Shown: piece after piece, positions 51,833-62,708 of the stretch
Position numbering within the stretch: the stretch's first letter is position 1
Layout: every line of letters starts with the position of its first letter
Assembly: GCA_039180875.1 (NCBI GenBank)
Contig: JBCDCY010000008.1
Coordinates: forward strand, 92,645-156,644
DNA length: 64,000 nt
Direction: 5' to 3'
Source: JBCDCY01 sp039180875
GTDB taxonomy: Bacteria > Pseudomonadota > Alphaproteobacteria > Rhodobacterales > Rhodobacteraceae
Notes under the pieces: generated by a model
Told to the model about the DNA's origin: nothing
Database searches by the model: none
Seen by the model: the letters and a program-made list of their open reading frames with translations, nothing else
Made by a program: the position numbers and the translations under genes

Positions 51833-53143
51833 TTACCGACCCTTCTGCGCCCGCAGCTTGGCGAAATAGGCCACCCGCTCGCTCAGCTCGCGCTCGAAAC
51901 CGCGAGCCACGGGGGTGTAGTAGACGCCGCGGCGCATGCCGTCGGGGAAGTAGTTCTGGCCTGAAAAGCCGTCTTCCTCGTCGTGGTCGTAGCGATAGCC
52001 GCTGCCGTAACCCTCCTCCTTCATCAGGCGCGTGGGGGCGTTCAGGATGTGCTTCGGCGGTGGTTCCGACCCGGTGGTCTTCGCGGCCCCGCGCGCTGCT
52101 TTGAAGGCCGTGTAGGCGGCATTCGATTTGGGCGCGAGGGCGAGGTAGAGCACCGCCTCGCCCAACGCCAGCTCACCTTCGGGCGAGCCGAGGCGCTCGT
52201 AGACCTGCCAGGCGGAGAGGCACATCTCCATCGCCCGCGGATCGGCGAGGCCGATGTCTTCCACCGCCATCCGGGTGATGCGGCGCGCCAGATAGCGTGG
52301 ATCCTCGCCGCCCTCGAGCATCCGGGCCAGCCAGTAGAGCGCCGCATCCGGGTCCGAGCCGCGCACGGATTTGTGCAGCGCCGAGATCAGGTTGTAGTGG
52401 GCATCGCCGGTCTTGTCGTACTGCGCGGCCCGGCGGGCGAGACGCTGCGACAATGCGCCCCGGTCAAGCGGCGCCTCGGGGGAGAGGGCCGCGACCTGCT
52501 CGACGAGGTTCAGCAAGGCCCGGCCATCGCCGTCGGCCATCTCGACCAAGGCCTCCCGCGCCTCGGACGTGAGCGGCAGGGGAGCGCCGAGCGTCGCCTC
52601 GGCCCGGGCAAGCAGCGCGCCGAGCGCCTGGTCGTCCAGCCGGTGCAGCACCAGCACCTGGGCGCGGGAGAGGAGCGCGGCGTTCAGCTCGAAGGACGGG
52701 TTCTCCGTCGTCGCGCCGACCAGCACGATCGTGCCGTCTTCCATATGCGGCAGAAAGCCGTCCTGCTGGGCCTTGTTGAAGCGATGGATCTCGTCGACGA
52801 AGAGCAGCGTGCCGCCCCCGGCACGACGGCGGAGCCTCGCCGCCTCGAACACCTTCTTCAGCTCGGCGACGCCGGTGAAGATCGCGCTGATCTGCACGAA
52901 ATCCAGCTCGGTCTCCGCCGCCAGCAGCCGGGCGATCGTCGTCTTACCGACCCCGGGCGGGCCCCAGAGGATCAGGCTCGAAAGACTGCCGGCGGCCAGC
53001 ATCGCGCCGAGCGGCGCCTCGGGGCTGAGGAGGTGGTTCTGGCCGATGACCTCGCCCAGCGTGGCCGGCCGCAAACGGTCGGCGAGCGGCCGTGGCGCCT
53101 CGGTTCCCGAACCGTCGTCCAACTGGTCGAACAGATCCGCCAT
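51833..53143 (-). CDS. rarA: Replication-associated recombination protein A (RarA/MgsA)
   Basis: A 436-residue clamp-loader-like AAA+ ATPase acting at stalled replication forks. Walker A is GPPGVGKTT (61-69), Walker B is LLFVDEIHRF, and the C-terminal tetramerisation part includes KSVRGSDPDAALYWLARMLE and GEDPRYLARR. Length is normal. It lies downstream of rplQ in the same direction, a neighbourhood I associate with Rhodobacterales. Confidence 0.95.
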   Translation of the reverse strand: MADLFDQLDDGSGTEAPRPLADRLRPATLGEVIGQNHLLSPEAPLGAMLAAGSLSSLILWGPPGVGKTTIARLLAAETELDFVQISAIFTGVAELKKVFEAARLRRRAGGGTLLFVDEIHRFNKAQQDGFLPHMEDGTIVLVGATTENPSFELNAALLSRAQVLVLHRLDDQALGALLARAEATLGAPLPLTSEAREALVEMADGDGRALLNLVEQVAALSPEAPLDRGALSQRLARRAAQYDKTGDAHYNLISALHKSVRGSDPDAALYWLARMLEGGEDPRYLARRITRMAVEDIGLADPRAMEMCLSAWQVYERLGSPEGELALGEAVLYLALAPKSNAAYTAFKAARGAAKTTGSEPPPKHILNAPTRLMKEEGYGSGYRYDHDEEDGFSGQNYFPDGMRRGVYYTPVARGFERELSERVAYFAKLRAQKGR

Positions 53144-53237
53144 GGCCCGACCCTAACCCGCGTGCGCGTTTACGTCGCGCCATACGCGCGACGACGGATC
53201 GTGAACGGTGCCAGCCGGCCGGTGCAGGGTGGGCGCC

Positions 53238-53657
53238 TCAGTCGGCCGCCGCTTCCTCCGCCGCGACGCGGGCCTTGTCGGCCGCGCCCTTGGCGTCGGG
53301 GTCGCGGTCGACCAGTTCGATAATCGCCATCGGGGCCGCATCGCCGTAGCGAAAGCCGGCCCGCAGCACCCGGCTGTAACCGCCCGGACGCTCGGCATAG
53401 CGCGGACCGAGGGTGGCGAAGAGCTTGGCCGTTGCCTTGTCCTGCTTCAGCCGGGCATGGGCCAGCCGCCGGGCGTGCAGATCGCCACGCTTGCCGAGGG
53501 TGATGAGCTTGTCGATGACGCGACGCAGCTCCTTCGCCTTGGGCAGGGTCGTCTTGATCTGCTCATGCTCGATCAGCGAGCAGGCCATGTTGGCGAACAT
53601 CGCCTTCCTGTGCTCATGGGTCCGGTTGAGCTTCCGGTAGGCATTGCCGTGGCGCAT
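53238..53657 (-). CDS. rplQ: 50S ribosomal protein L17
   Basis: A 139-residue L17 beginning [20 protein letters not shown], with the conserved [14 protein letters not shown] block. Its C-terminus is acidic and Ala-rich ([15 protein letters not shown]), as common in alphaproteobacteria. It is the last gene of the ribosomal super-operon, 98 bp after rpoA. Confidence 0.97.
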   Translation of the reverse strand: MRHGNAYRKLNRTHEHRKAMFANMACSLIEHEQIKTTLPKAKELRRVIDKLITLGKRGDLHARRLAHARLKQDKATAKLFATLGPRYAERPGGYSRVLRAGFRYGDAAPMAIIELVDRDPDAKGAADKARVAAEEAAAD

Positions 53658-53755
53658 GTCTCGATCCTTTCTTTATGCTTTGTCCGGCGGCCGATTTGCG
53701 CGGTGGCCGCTCACCTTGGGGCGCGATGCCCGGGGTCTGAGGCGCCGATGGCGCC

Positions 53756-54772
53756 TCAGAAATGGTCCTCGAACTTCTTGGCCAGATCCTCGATGTTGTC
53801 GGGTGGCCAGTCGACGATGTCCATGCCGAGATGCAGGCCCATCGTCGTCAGCACCTCCTTGATCTCGTTCAGCGACTTCCGCCCGAAGTTGGGGGTGCGG
53901 AGCATCTCCGCCTCGGTCTTCTGGATGAGATCGCCGATGTAGACGATGTTGTCGTTCTTCAGGCAGTTGGCCGATCGCACCGAAAGCTCGAGCTCGTCGA
54001 CCTTCTTGAGGAGGAGCGGGTTGAACTCAAGCTCCTCATCCTCTTCGGCCCGCGATGCGGCCTCCGGCTCCTCGAAGTTCACGAAGACGGAGAGCTGGTC
54101 CTGCAGGATCCGCGCGGCATAGGCCACGGCATCCTCGGGCGTGACCGAGCCGTCGGTCTCGAGGTTCAGGGTGAGCTTGTCGTAGTCGAGGACCTGCCCC
54201 TCCCGCGTCGGCTCGACCTTGTAGCTCACCTTGCGGATCGGCGAGAACAGTGCGTCGACCGAGATCAGGCCGATCGGCGCATCCTCCGGCCGGTTGCGGT
54301 CGGCGGCGACATAGCCCTTCCCGGTCTCGACGGTCAGCTCCATGTAGACGCTGGCGCCGTCGTCGAGGTGGCAGATCACGTGATCCTTGTTCAGGATCTC
54401 GATCCCGGCGCTCTCAGAGATATCGCTCGCCGTGATCAAACCCGGGCCCCGCGCGTCGATCGTCAGCCGCTTCGGCCCATCGACGTCCATCTTGATGGCG
54501 ACGCCTTTGAGGTTGAGCACGATGTCGGTCACATCCTCCCGCACCCCAGGGACGGAGGAGAACTCGTGCAACACGTTGTCGATCTGCACGCTGGTGATCG
54601 CCGCGCCCTGCAGCGACGACAGCAGCACTCGGCGGAGCGCATTGCCGAGGGTGAGGCCGAAACCGCGCTCCAGCGGCTCGGCCACGGCAGTGGCGAAGCG
54701 CTGACCGTCCGGCCCCGCTTTGATGTCGAGCCCGTTCGGGCGGATGATGTCCTGCCAGTTCTTATGGATCAT
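53756..54772 (-). CDS. rpoA: RNA polymerase alpha subunit
   Basis: A 338-residue alpha subunit. The N-terminal assembly domain (about 1-235) includes [20 protein letters not shown], and the C-terminal domain (about 255-325) contains [20 protein letters not shown] and [16 protein letters not shown], which contact promoter UP elements and activators. No rpsD gene lies between rpsK and rpoA, as usual in alphaproteobacteria. Length is normal. Confidence 0.98.
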   Translation of the reverse strand: MIHKNWQDIIRPNGLDIKAGPDGQRFATAVAEPLERGFGLTLGNALRRVLLSSLQGAAITSVQIDNVLHEFSSVPGVREDVTDIVLNLKGVAIKMDVDGPKRLTIDARGPGLITASDISESAGIEILNKDHVICHLDDGASVYMELTVETGKGYVAADRNRPEDAPIGLISVDALFSPIRKVSYKVEPTREGQVLDYDKLTLNLETDGSVTPEDAVAYAARILQDQLSVFVNFEEPEAASRAEEDEELEFNPLLLKKVDELELSVRSANCLKNDNIVYIGDLIQKTEAEMLRTPNFGRKSLNEIKEVLTTMGLHLGMDIVDWPPDNIEDLAKKFEDHF

Positions 54773-54885
54773 GGGTCAAGTCCTCCATGCCCGTTGCCGG
54801 CCTGATCCAGCGGCCGGCAACTCCCGAGGAAAGTGAGACCGTGACGCCCGGCCGCCACGCTTGGCTCAGCCGGGGCGTTGGTGTT

Positions 54886-55275
54886 TCAGACGCGGCGACG
54901 CTTCGGGGGACGGCAGCCGTTGTGCGCGATCGGCGTGACGTCGCGGATCGAGGTGATGACGAAGCCGACGGCCGACAAGGCTCTGAGGGCCGACTCGCGG
55001 CCCGAGCCCGGGCCCTGCACCTCGACCTCGAGGGTGCGCATGCCGTGCTCCTGCGCCTTCTTGCCCGCATCCTCCGCCGCGACCTGGGCGGCATAAGGCG
55101 TCGACTTGCGCGAGCCCTTAAAGCCCATGGCGCCGGACGAGGACCAGGCGATGGCGTTGCCCTGGGCGTCCGAGATCAGGATCTTGGTGTTGTTGAAGCT
55201 CGCGGTCACATGCGCGATGCCGGTGGAAATGTTCTTTGAAACCTTGCGCTTGGTGCGCACGCGCTCTCGTGCCAT
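54886..55275 (-). CDS. rpsK: 30S ribosomal protein S11
   Basis: A 129-residue S11 with [40 protein letters not shown] and the C-terminal [18 protein letters not shown]. Located 110 bp upstream of rpoA, in alpha-operon order. Confidence 0.97.
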   Translation of the reverse strand: MARERVRTKRKVSKNISTGIAHVTASFNNTKILISDAQGNAIAWSSSGAMGFKGSRKSTPYAAQVAAEDAGKKAQEHGMRTLEVEVQGPGSGRESALRALSAVGFVITSIRDVTPIAHNGCRPPKRRRV

Positions 55276-55287
55276 GGCTCGGGTCCC

Positions 55288-55656
55288 CTACTTCTTCTTG
55301 CCGGCGATCGGCTTGGCCGGGCCCTTGCGGGTGCGCGCGTTGGTGTGGGTGCGCTGGCCGCGCACCGGCAGACCGCGGCGATGGCGCAGACCGCGATAGC
55401 AGCCGAGGTCCATCAGGCGCTTGATGTTCATCGCCCGCTCGCGACGCAGGTCGCCCTCGACCATGTAATTCGCGTCGATATGCTCGCGGATGGCGAGCAC
55501 TTCGGCATCGCTCAGCTCGTTTACCCGGCGGGTGGTGTCGATCCCCGTCGAGGTACAAATCTCACCGGCCGCGGAGCGCCCGATGCCGTGAATGTAGGTC
55601 AGGGCAATCTGCACCTGCTTGCCCGTCGGGATGTTCACCCCAGCAATCCGCGCCAC
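55288..55656 (-). CDS. rpsM: 30S ribosomal protein S13
   Basis: A 122-residue S13 starting at a GTG (55656, GGAGCAAAGA upstream), reading [20 protein letters not shown] as its start, with the conserved YIHGIGRS and [18 protein letters not shown] blocks. Longer starts would add a non-homologous tail. It lies 12 bp from rpsK. No rpmJ gene is seen in the 196 bp gap before it. Confidence 0.96.
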   Translation of the reverse strand: MARIAGVNIPTGKQVQIALTYIHGIGRSAAGEICTSTGIDTTRRVNELSDAEVLAIREHIDANYMVEGDLRRERAMNIKRLMDLGCYRGLRHRRGLPVRGQRTHTNARTRKGPAKPIAGKKK

Positions 55657-55852
55657 TCTTTGCTCCGTCTCTCGTCCCTGCCCGCGCGCCATGGGGTGCC
55701 CGGGAAAACCAATGCCCGCCGGAAGGCGGGCGATTCTCGTCGTCGTGTCGGGGCCCGTCGGGGTGCCCCAAAATCCCTTTACGCCAGCGGGTTTGGCGAG
55801 TGGCGACTTATACGCCGGCCCCGACTGAGGTCAACCCCGATCGGCGCCAATT

Positions 55853-56437
55853 TCAGCTTCTGTCAAGCCCGTTTTCGAGAATGCTGGAAATGGCCTCCGC
55901 CACCTCGCCGATGTCGGCCATGCCGTCGATCGTGCGGAGCTTTCCCGACTGCTTATAGTAGTCGATCAGCGGCGCCGTTTCGGCATGGTAGACGCCGAGG
56001 CGGTTGCTCAGGGTCTCGGCCGTGTCGTCGGAGCGGGAGCCGCCGTTTTCCTTCGCCCGGCGCCGGATGCGGTCGATCAGGCGGGCCTCGTCGACCTCCA
56101 TCTCGATCACGGCGTCGAGCTGCAGACCCTTCTGCTCGAGAAGCTTGTCCAGCGCCTCGGCCTGGGCCGTGGTGCGCGGGAAGCCGTCGAAGATCACGCC
56201 GTGGGCGACGTCGGGAGCATCGAGCCGGTCGGAGACCACGCCCACCACGATCTCGTCCGAGACCAGGTTGCCGGCGTCCATCACCGCCTTGGCCTGCTTG
56301 CCGATCTCCGTGCCCGCCGCGACCGCGGCGCGCAGCATCTCTCCGGTGGAAAGCTGGACCATGCCACGCTCCTCCACCAGCCGCTCCGCCTGGGTGCCTT
56401 TGCCGGCGCCCGGCGGTCCGAGCAAGATGATGTTCAT
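55853..56437 (-). CDS. adk: Adenylate kinase, short LID form
   Basis: A 194-residue kinase converting AMP and ATP to two ADP. The P-loop is GPPGAGKGTQAE, AMP-site residues lie in QLSTGEMLRAAV, and FDGFPRT is conserved. The LID region is the short type: after DRIRRRAKENGGSRSDDTAE comes TLSNRLGVY, without the long cysteine-bearing insert. It overlaps secY by 4 nt. Confidence 0.96.
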   Translation of the reverse strand: MNIILLGPPGAGKGTQAERLVEERGMVQLSTGEMLRAAVAAGTEIGKQAKAVMDAGNLVSDEIVVGVVSDRLDAPDVAHGVIFDGFPRTTAQAEALDKLLEQKGLQLDAVIEMEVDEARLIDRIRRRAKENGGSRSDDTAETLSNRLGVYHAETAPLIDYYKQSGKLRTIDGMADIGEVAEAISSILENGLDRS

Positions 56438-57813
56438 CGCCGTACGCCTCCCCGGACCTTGCGCGGGCGCGCACCGCTGCCGCCGCCCCGCTTGCCACGT
56501 AGACGCGATTTCTCGATCAACCCCTCGTACTGGTGCGCCAGCAGGTGGCTCTGCACCTGGGTAATCGTGTCCATCGTCACCGAGACGACGATCAGCAGCG
56601 AGGTGCCGCCGAAGAAGAACGGGATGGCATATTGCGCGATCAGCACCTCGGGCAGCAGACAGACCGCCACCAGATAGGCGGAGCCGAGGGCCAGGATCCG
56701 GGTCGCCACGTAGTCGAGGTAGTCCGCCGTATGCGCCCCGGGCCGGATGCCGGGCACGTTTGCGCCCTGCTTCTTCAGATTGTCGGCCACGTCCTCCGTC
56801 TTGAAGGAGACGTTGGCGGTGTAGAAGTAGGCGAAGAACACGATCATCGCCGCGAAGAACAGGAGGTAGAGCGGCTGGCCCCGGCCGAAATAGGCGGCGA
56901 CGAAGTTCAGCGTGGTCGACGTGGTGTTGCCGGAGAAGGTCGTCAGCGTCTGCGGCAACAGTAGCAGCGATGAGGCGAAGATCGCCGGGATCACGCCCGC
57001 CGGGTTGAGCTTGAGCGGCAGATGGCTCGACTCGCCGCCATACATCTTCTGGCCGACCTGACGCCGGGGATATTGAATGGTGATCTTGCGTAGCGCCCGC
57101 TCCATGAACACCACGAAGGTCAGCACAGCGATCACCATGACGATGATGCCGACGATCAGCGCCGGGCTCAGCACGCCGGTGCGGCCCGACTCGAAGAACT
57201 GCGCCAGCGCCGCCGGGATCTCGGCAATGATGCCGACGAAGATGATGAGCGAGATGCCGTTGCCGATACCGCGCGCGGTGATCTGCTCGCCGAGCCACAT
57301 CAGGAACATCGTGCCGCCCACCAGGGTGATGACGCAGGAGGCGCGGAAGAACCAGCCGGGGTCGGTGACGAGCCCCTGCCCCTCAAGCCCCACCGCGATG
57401 CCGTAGGCCTGGAAGGTGGCGAGCAGCACGGTGCCGTAGCGGGTGTACTGATTGAGCTTCTTTCGCCCCTGCTCCCCCTCTTTCTTCAGTTGCTCGAGCG
57501 AGGGCACCATCGCCGCCATCAGCTGCACGATGATGGAGGCGGAGATATAGGGCATGATACCGAGGGCGAAGATCGCCATCCGCCCGACCGCGCCGCCGGT
57601 GAACATGTTCAGCATGCCGCCGAGGCCGCCCTGCTGGTTCTCGAAGAACTGCGCGAGTTGTGCGGCATCGACCCCGGGGACCGGAATATAGGTGCCGATG
57701 CGGTAGACGATCAGCAGGCCGAGGGCGAAAAGGATGCGCGCCTGCAGCTCCTTGGCCTTGCCGAACGCGCTCCAGCTGAGATTGGCGGCCATCTGCTCGG
57801 CGGCTGATGCCAT
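56434..57813 (-). CDS. secY: Preprotein translocase channel subunit SecY
   Basis: A 459-residue inner-membrane protein with ten transmembrane segments, forming the Sec channel with SecE and SecG. Family marks include RIGTYIPVPGVD, GIMPYISASIIVQL, the plug region and RGIGNGISLIIF. The ATG at 57813 follows GGGGAGG; an in-frame ATG 15 nt upstream is less well placed. It sits between rplO and adk. Confidence 0.97.
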   Translation of the reverse strand: MASAAEQMAANLSWSAFGKAKELQARILFALGLLIVYRIGTYIPVPGVDAAQLAQFFENQQGGLGGMLNMFTGGAVGRMAIFALGIMPYISASIIVQLMAAMVPSLEQLKKEGEQGRKKLNQYTRYGTVLLATFQAYGIAVGLEGQGLVTDPGWFFRASCVITLVGGTMFLMWLGEQITARGIGNGISLIIFVGIIAEIPAALAQFFESGRTGVLSPALIVGIIVMVIAVLTFVVFMERALRKITIQYPRRQVGQKMYGGESSHLPLKLNPAGVIPAIFASSLLLLPQTLTTFSGNTTSTTLNFVAAYFGRGQPLYLLFFAAMIVFFAYFYTANVSFKTEDVADNLKKQGANVPGIRPGAHTADYLDYVATRILALGSAYLVAVCLLPEVLIAQYAIPFFFGGTSLLIVVSVTMDTITQVQSHLLAHQYEGLIEKSRLRGKRGGGSGARPRKVRGGVRR

Positions 57814-57906
57814 GAAGGGCCTCCCCATCGGGATGCCGCCTCGTTCCGCCGGGCGGCACCGGCTTCAAGGCAGCGATGTAAGGGGCGCATGCCGCGCCCA
57901 CAAGCT

Positions 57907-58401
57907 TTATTCGGTGGCGCTGTCCGCGGCCGGGGCGGCGGCGGGCGTCGCGACGGTGACCGAGCCACCGGCCGCCTCGACCGCCGCGATCGCGCCCTTG
58001 GACGCGCCGGTGACGTTGAGCGCCACCTTGGCCGATATCTCGCCCTTGGCGAGCAGTCGCACGCCGTCGCGCTTGCGCCGCACCAGGCCCGAGGCCACCA
58101 GAACGTCCTCGGTGATCTCTGCCTTGGCGTCGATCTTGCCGGCGTCGATGAAGGTCTGCAGGGCGCCGACATTGACCACGGCAAAGCGCTTGGCGTTGGG
58201 GTTGTTGAAGCCCCGCTTCGGCAGCCGTTGGTAGATCGGCATCTGGCCGCCTTCAAAACCCTTGATGGCGACGCCGGAGCGGGATTTCTGCCCCTTCATG
58301 CCGCGCCCGGCCGTCTTGCCGAGGCCGGAGCCCGGGCCGCGGCCGACGCGCTTGCGCTTCTTCGTGGCGCCGGGATTGTCCCGGAGATCGGTGAGTTTCA
58401 T
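57907..58401 (-). CDS. rplO: 50S ribosomal protein L15
   Basis: A 164-residue L15 starting [20 protein letters not shown], with [20 protein letters not shown]. The C-terminal Ala-rich tail ([15 protein letters not shown]) extends slightly beyond typical length. It lies between rpmD and secY. Confidence 0.97.
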   Translation of the reverse strand: MKLTDLRDNPGATKKRKRVGRGPGSGLGKTAGRGMKGQKSRSGVAIKGFEGGQMPIYQRLPKRGFNNPNAKRFAVVNVGALQTFIDAGKIDAKAEITEDVLVASGLVRRKRDGVRLLAKGEISAKVALNVTGASKGAIAAVEAAGGSVTVATPAAAPAADSATE

Positions 58402-58467
58402 GACGCTTCTCCTCTGGCCGGACGCGCCCCGCGAGCGTCGGTCGGGGCGGCCACGGCATATCGGGGC

Positions 58468-58656
58468 TTAGCCCCGTTCTTCAACGATCTCAACGAGATG
58501 CGGGATGGAGCTCACCATGCCGCGGACGGCCGGCGTGTCCTCCAGCTCCCGCGTTTTGTGCATCTTGTTGAGCCCAAGTCCGATCAGCGTCTGGCGCTGT
58601 TTGCCAGGGCGGCGGATCGGCGAGCCGATCTGGCGGACGACGATGGTCTTGGCCAT
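58468..58656 (-). CDS. rpmD: 50S ribosomal protein L30
   Basis: A 62-residue L30 ([20 protein letters not shown], then [32 protein letters not shown]). The ATG at 58656 gives the normal length. Its start is 4 bp from the rpsE stop. Confidence 0.96.
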   Translation of the reverse strand: MAKTIVVRQIGSPIRRPGKQRQTLIGLGLNKMHKTRELEDTPAVRGMVSSIPHLVEIVEERG

Positions 58657-58660
58657 TCCC

Positions 58661-59233
58661 TCACGCCTCCTCCGCCGCGGCCTCGGCCGGGGCATCGTCG
58701 TTGCGGCGGGGCAGGATGTCGCCCACCTTCTTGCCGCGGCGCTGGGCGACCATGCGCGGGCTCTGCTCTTTCGTCAGGCCGTCGATGGTCGCGCGGATCA
58801 TGTTGTAGGGGTTCTGGCTGCCGACCGACTTGGCCACCACGTCCTGCACCCCGAGCATCTCGAAGACCGCGCGCATCGGGCCGCCGGCGATGATGCCGGT
58901 ACCCGCCGGCGCCGTCCGCATGATCACCTTGCCGGCACCGTGGCGCCCGGCGATGTCGTGGTGCAGCGTGCGCCCTTCCCGGAGCGGCACGCGGATCATG
59001 CCGCGCTTGGCCGCCTCGGTCGCCTTGCGGATCGCCTCCGGCACCTCGCGGGCCTTGCCCTTGCCGAAGCCGACGCGGCCGCGCTGATCCCCGACGACGA
59101 CGAGGGCAGCGAAGCCGAAGCGCTTGCCCCCCTTCACCGTCTTCGAGACGCGGTTGATCGCCACCAGGCGATCCGCGAATTCCGGGTTCTCGTCGCGGTC
59201 GCGGCGGTCCCGGCGGTTGGGTTCCCGTGCCAT
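58661..59233 (-). CDS. rpsE: 30S ribosomal protein S5
   Basis: A 190-residue S5 with the RNA-binding start of the S5 fold ([20 protein letters not shown]), [20 protein letters not shown] and [20 protein letters not shown]. The C-terminus is acidic and Ala-rich. It lies between rplR and rpmD. Confidence 0.97.
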   Translation of the reverse strand: MAREPNRRDRRDRDENPEFADRLVAINRVSKTVKGGKRFGFAALVVVGDQRGRVGFGKGKAREVPEAIRKATEAAKRGMIRVPLREGRTLHHDIAGRHGAGKVIMRTAPAGTGIIAGGPMRAVFEMLGVQDVVAKSVGSQNPYNMIRATIDGLTKEQSPRMVAQRRGKKVGDILPRRNDDAPAEAAAEEA

Positions 59234-59249
59234 TCCTCGCCCCTTCCGA

Positions 59250-59609
59250 TCAGAACTTCAGACCGCCCTCACGGGCGGCATCGGCCAGCGCCTTGACGCG
59301 GCCGTGATAAAGATAGCCGCCGCGGTCGAAGTAGCAGACCTCGACCCCCTTGGCCTTGGCCCGCTCGGCGATGGCGGCGCCGATCTTGGCGGCCGCCTCG
59401 ACGTTGTTCTTGCCCACCACGCCGAGCGCGGGCTCGAGCGAGGAGGCCGCGGCAATCGTGCGCCCCTCGCCATCGTCGATCAGCTGGGCCGAGATGTTCT
59501 TGGACGAGCGGTGGACGCTCAGCCGAAGACCGCCGCTGGTGGTCTTCCGCAGCCGGTTCCGGACCCGTAGCCGGCGCTTCTGGAACGCCGTGCGCTTTGA
59601 ATTCGCCAT
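59250..59609 (-). CDS. rplR: 50S ribosomal protein L18
   Basis: A 119-residue L18 ([34 protein letters not shown], and the end [20 protein letters not shown]). It lies 13 bp from rplF and binds 5S rRNA in the large subunit. Confidence 0.97.
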   Translation of the reverse strand: MANSKRTAFQKRRLRVRNRLRKTTSGGLRLSVHRSSKNISAQLIDDGEGRTIAAASSLEPALGVVGKNNVEAAAKIGAAIAERAKAKGVEVCYFDRGGYLYHGRVKALADAAREGGLKF

Positions 59610-59622
59610 CGGTCTCGCGCCC

Positions 59623-60156
59623 TTACTTCTTCTTGCCTTCCTTGCGGAAGATGAACTCGCCCTTGTAGCGGATGCCCTTGCCCTTGTAGGGCTCCGGCCG
59701 CCGCCACTCCCGGATCTTGGCCGCCACCTGGCCGACCTGCTGCTGGTCGATACCTTCGAGCGTGATTTCCGTCGGCTTCGGCACCGTCACCGTGATGCCG
59801 TCGGGGATCGGGAAATCCACGTCGTGGCTGTAGCCAAGCGCCAGCTTCAGCGTGTTACCCTGAAGCTGCGCGCGGTAGCCGACGCCCTGGATCTCAAGCT
59901 CCCGCTTGAAGCCGTCAGTCACCCCCTGCACGCAATTGGCGATCTGGGTGCGCGACATGCCCCATTGCTGGCGCGCCCGCTTGGAACTGCCGCGAGGCTT
60001 GACCGTGATCGCGTCATCCTCGACCGCCAGATCCACATCGTCGGTGGCGGTGAAGCTGCGCACGCCCTTCGGCCCCTTCACCTCGACCGTCTGGCCGGAG
60101 ATCTGGGCCGAGACGCCGGAGGGGAGCGGCACCGGCCGTTTTCCTATGCGTGACAT
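59623..60156 (-). CDS. rplF: 50S ribosomal protein L6
   Basis: A 177-residue L6 ([30 protein letters not shown], and the C-terminal [20 protein letters not shown]). Normal length; it lies between rpsH and rplR with short gaps. Confidence 0.97.
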   Translation of the reverse strand: MSRIGKRPVPLPSGVSAQISGQTVEVKGPKGVRSFTATDDVDLAVEDDAITVKPRGSSKRARQQWGMSRTQIANCVQGVTDGFKRELEIQGVGYRAQLQGNTLKLALGYSHDVDFPIPDGITVTVPKPTEITLEGIDQQQVGQVAAKIREWRRPEPYKGKGIRYKGEFIFRKEGKKK

Positions 60157-60165
60157 CGGCCCCTC

Positions 60166-60564
60166 CTAGAATACGGTGCAGAGCACTTCGCCGCCAACAT
60201 TGGCAGCGCGGGCCTTGGCATCGGACATCACGCCCTTGGACGTGGAGACGATGGCCACGCCCAGACCCTGGCGGACGGAGATCATGTCGCCCACGCCCTG
60301 GTAGACCCGGCGCCCGGGCTTGGAGACCCGGCGCAGCTCCCGGATCACCGGCGTGCCGTCGTGGTACTTGAGCGCAATCTCGATCTCATCGAGGCCGCGC
60401 TCGTCCTTCACCCGCTCATAGCCGCGGATGAACCCTTCGTCCTGCAGCACGTCGAGGACCCAAGCCCGCAGCTTGGAGCCCGGCGTGCGGACAGAGGTCT
60501 TGCCCCGCATGCTCGCATTGCGAATGCGGGTCAGCATATCCCCAACGGGGTCGCTCACGGACAT
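60166..60564 (-). CDS. rpsH: 30S ribosomal protein S8
   Basis: A 132-residue S8 ([20 protein letters not shown], and the conserved C-terminal [20 protein letters not shown]). In many bacteria S8 autoregulates the spc operon; no S8-binding leader was identified here. Confidence 0.97.
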   Translation of the reverse strand: MSVSDPVGDMLTRIRNASMRGKTSVRTPGSKLRAWVLDVLQDEGFIRGYERVKDERGLDEIEIALKYHDGTPVIRELRRVSKPGRRVYQGVGDMISVRQGLGVAIVSTSKGVMSDAKARAANVGGEVLCTVF

Positions 60565-60576
60565 CCGATCCTCCCC

Positions 60577-60882
60577 CTACCAGCTCGACTTGACCATGCC
60601 GGGCACTTCGCCCTTGGACGCCAGATCGCGCATGGCGATCCGGCTCATCCGCAGCTTGCGATAATAGGCCCGGGGCCGGCCCGAGACCTCGCAGCGGTTG
60701 CGCAGGCGCGTGGCCGACGAGTTCCGCGGCAGTTTCGCGAGCTGCATCGATAGCTTCACCCGCTCGCCCAAGGGCAGGTCCGGGTTCTTCATCTGCTCTT
60801 TCAATTCTGCGCGCTTCTCGGCGTACTTGGCCACGAGCCTCGCCCGCTTCTTGTCGCGCTCGACCATGCTGGTTTTTGCCAT
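60577..60882 (-). CDS. rpsN: 30S ribosomal protein S14, zinc-free form
   Basis: A 101-residue S14 of the long type without the CxxC zinc motifs ([57 protein letters not shown]). It lies between rplE and rpsH. Confidence 0.97.
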   Translation of the reverse strand: MAKTSMVERDKKRARLVAKYAEKRAELKEQMKNPDLPLGERVKLSMQLAKLPRNSSATRLRNRCEVSGRPRAYYRKLRMSRIAMRDLASKGEVPGMVKSSW

Positions 60883-60899
60883 CTTCCGATCTCCCGCGA

Positions 60900-61451
60900 T
60901 CAGTTCGCGAAGGGCACGTTGAAGTGCCGCAGCAGTGATTTCGCCTCTGCATCCGTCGCGGCCGTCGAGGTGATGACGACGTCGAGGCCCCAGACCTGGT
61001 CGACCTTGTCGTAGTCGACCTCCGGGAAGACGATGTGTTCGCGCACGCCCATGGCGAAGTTGCCCCGGCCGTCGAAGTTCTTGCCCGACACGCCGCGGAA
61101 GTCCCGCGTGCGCGGCAGCGCGATGGTCACCAGCCGGTCGAGGAAATCGTACATCCGGTCGCGGCGCAGCGTGACCTTGACGCCGATCGGCATGCCCTCA
61201 CGCAGCTTGAAGCCGGCGATCGACTTCTTGGCGCGGGTGATGACGGGCTTCTGGCCGGCGATCACCATCAGATCGTCATGGGCCGACTTGATCTTCTTGG
61301 AGTCGGCCACCGCTGCCCCGACGCCGATGTTCAGCACCACCTTGTCGAGGCGCGGGATCATCATGTCGTTGGCGTAGCCGAACTCTTCCTTCAGCGCCGG
61401 ACGCACCGTCTCGCGGTAGTGCGTGCGGAGGCGCGGCGTGTACTCACTCAT
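60900..61451 (-). CDS. rplE: 50S ribosomal protein L5
   Basis: A 183-residue L5 ([60 protein letters not shown]). It overlaps rplX by 8 nt, so the two are likely coupled. Confidence 0.97.
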   Translation of the reverse strand: MSEYTPRLRTHYRETVRPALKEEFGYANDMMIPRLDKVVLNIGVGAAVADSKKIKSAHDDLMVIAGQKPVITRAKKSIAGFKLREGMPIGVKVTLRRDRMYDFLDRLVTIALPRTRDFRGVSGKNFDGRGNFAMGVREHIVFPEVDYDKVDQVWGLDVVITSTAATDAEAKSLLRHFNVPFAN

Positions 61452-61758
61452 CGATCAGCGCCCCCGATTTCTTGGCGTAGCGCACCTTCTGCCCATCCTC
61501 GAAGCGGAAGCCGACGCGGGTCGGGCCACCTTCCTTGGGATCGAGCAGGGCGAGGTTGGAGAGGTCGATCGGCATCGCCTTCGGCTGCCGGCCGCCCTGG
61601 CTGTTGGCGCTCTGGCGTTGGTGGCGGATCGCCACGTTCACGCCGTCGACGATCGCCTTGCCGTCCTTGGGCAGGACGCGGAGGATCTCCGCCTCCTTGC
61701 CCTTGTCCTTGCCGGCGAGCACGACGACTTTGTCGCCCTTCTTGAGCTTTGCCGCCAT
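61444..61758 (-). CDS. rplX: 50S ribosomal protein L24
   Basis: A 104-residue L24 with the KOW-type start [20 protein letters not shown] and [10 protein letters not shown]. The ATG at 61758 lies in the TGATG overlap with the rplN stop; the GTG one codon upstream is less likely. Confidence 0.96.
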   Translation of the reverse strand: MAAKLKKGDKVVVLAGKDKGKEAEILRVLPKDGKAIVDGVNVAIRHQRQSANSQGGRQPKAMPIDLSNLALLDPKEGGPTRVGFRFEDGQKVRYAKKSGALIDE

Positions 61759-62126
61759 CACAGCACCTCCGGCGCCAGGCTGATGATCTTCATGAAGCTC
61801 TTCGAGCGAAGCTCGCGCACCACCGGGCCGAAGATCCGGGTGCCGATCGGCTCGTTGTTGTTGTTGATGAGCACGGCGGCGTTGCGGTCGAAGCGAATAG
61901 CAGTGCCGTCATCGCGCCGCACTTCCTTGGCGGTGCGCACCACCACGGCGCGGCGGACGTCGCCCTTCTTCACCCGGCCGCGCGGGATCGCCTCCTTCAC
62001 CGAGACGACGATGACATCGCCGACGGAGGCGTATTTGCGCTTGGCGCCGCCGAGGACCTTGATGCACTGGACCCGTCGCGCGCCAGAGTTGTCGGCGACG
62101 TCCAGATTGGTCTGCATCTGGATCAT
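61758..62126 (-). CDS. rplN: 50S ribosomal protein L14
   Basis: A 122-residue L14 ([60 protein letters not shown]). Normal length, between rpsQ and rplX. Confidence 0.98.
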   Translation of the reverse strand: MIQMQTNLDVADNSGARRVQCIKVLGGAKRKYASVGDVIVVSVKEAIPRGRVKKGDVRRAVVVRTAKEVRRDDGTAIRFDRNAAVLINNNNEPIGTRIFGPVVRELRSKSFMKIISLAPEVL

Positions 62127-62188
62127 TCAGGTTCTCCCGACCTTCGGAGGGACGCAGCCCCCCGTGGTTTCGTTCGACCAGGGGTGTC

Positions 62189-62434
62189 TCAGGCGCCCGT
62201 AGACGTCTCCGACAACACCTCCCAGCGTTTCGATTTCGAGTGCGGCGCGCATTCGCGGATGCGCACCGTCTGGCCGACCTCGCAGGCGTTCATCGGGTCA
62301 TGGGCCCGATACTTCTTGGACGACCGCATGGTCTTGTGCAGCAACGGATGGGTGAAGCGCCGCTCGACCGAGACCGTCACGGTCTTGTCGTTGGTGTTGC
62401 TCACCACCACCCCTTGCAGAACGCGCTTTGGCAT
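62189..62434 (-). CDS. rpsQ: 30S ribosomal protein S17
   Basis: An 81-residue S17 ([51 protein letters not shown]). It lies 17 bp after rpmC and 62 bp before rplN. Confidence 0.97.
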   Translation of the reverse strand: MPKRVLQGVVVSNTNDKTVTVSVERRFTHPLLHKTMRSSKKYRAHDPMNACEVGQTVRIRECAPHSKSKRWEVLSETSTGA

Positions 62435-62451
62435 ACCGCCCTCTCCGCTTC

Positions 62452-62670
62452 TCAGTCTGTGGCCGGGGCATCGGCGGCGGCCGCAGCCACCTTCTGGCCC
62501 AGGATGGTCTTGACCCGCGCAACGTCGCGGCGGATGCGCCGCATGCGGGCCGTGTTCTCCAGCTGCCCGGTGGCCTGCTGGAAGCGCAGGTTGAACGCCT
62601 CTTTCTTCAACGCGCCCAACTGGTCGCGCAGCTGATCCGGCGTCTTGTCGCGAAGCTCATCGGGCTTCAT
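62452..62670 (-). CDS. rpmC: 50S ribosomal protein L29
   Basis: A 72-residue L29 ([51 protein letters not shown]). It has a slightly extended Ala-rich C-terminus. It lies between rplP and rpsQ. Confidence 0.96.
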   Translation of the reverse strand: MKPDELRDKTPDQLRDQLGALKKEAFNLRFQQATGQLENTARMRRIRRDVARVKTILGQKVAAAAADAPATD

Positions 62671-62708
62671 TGCATGCTTCCTTCAGGTCCCGGCACCGGT
62701 CGTGCCGC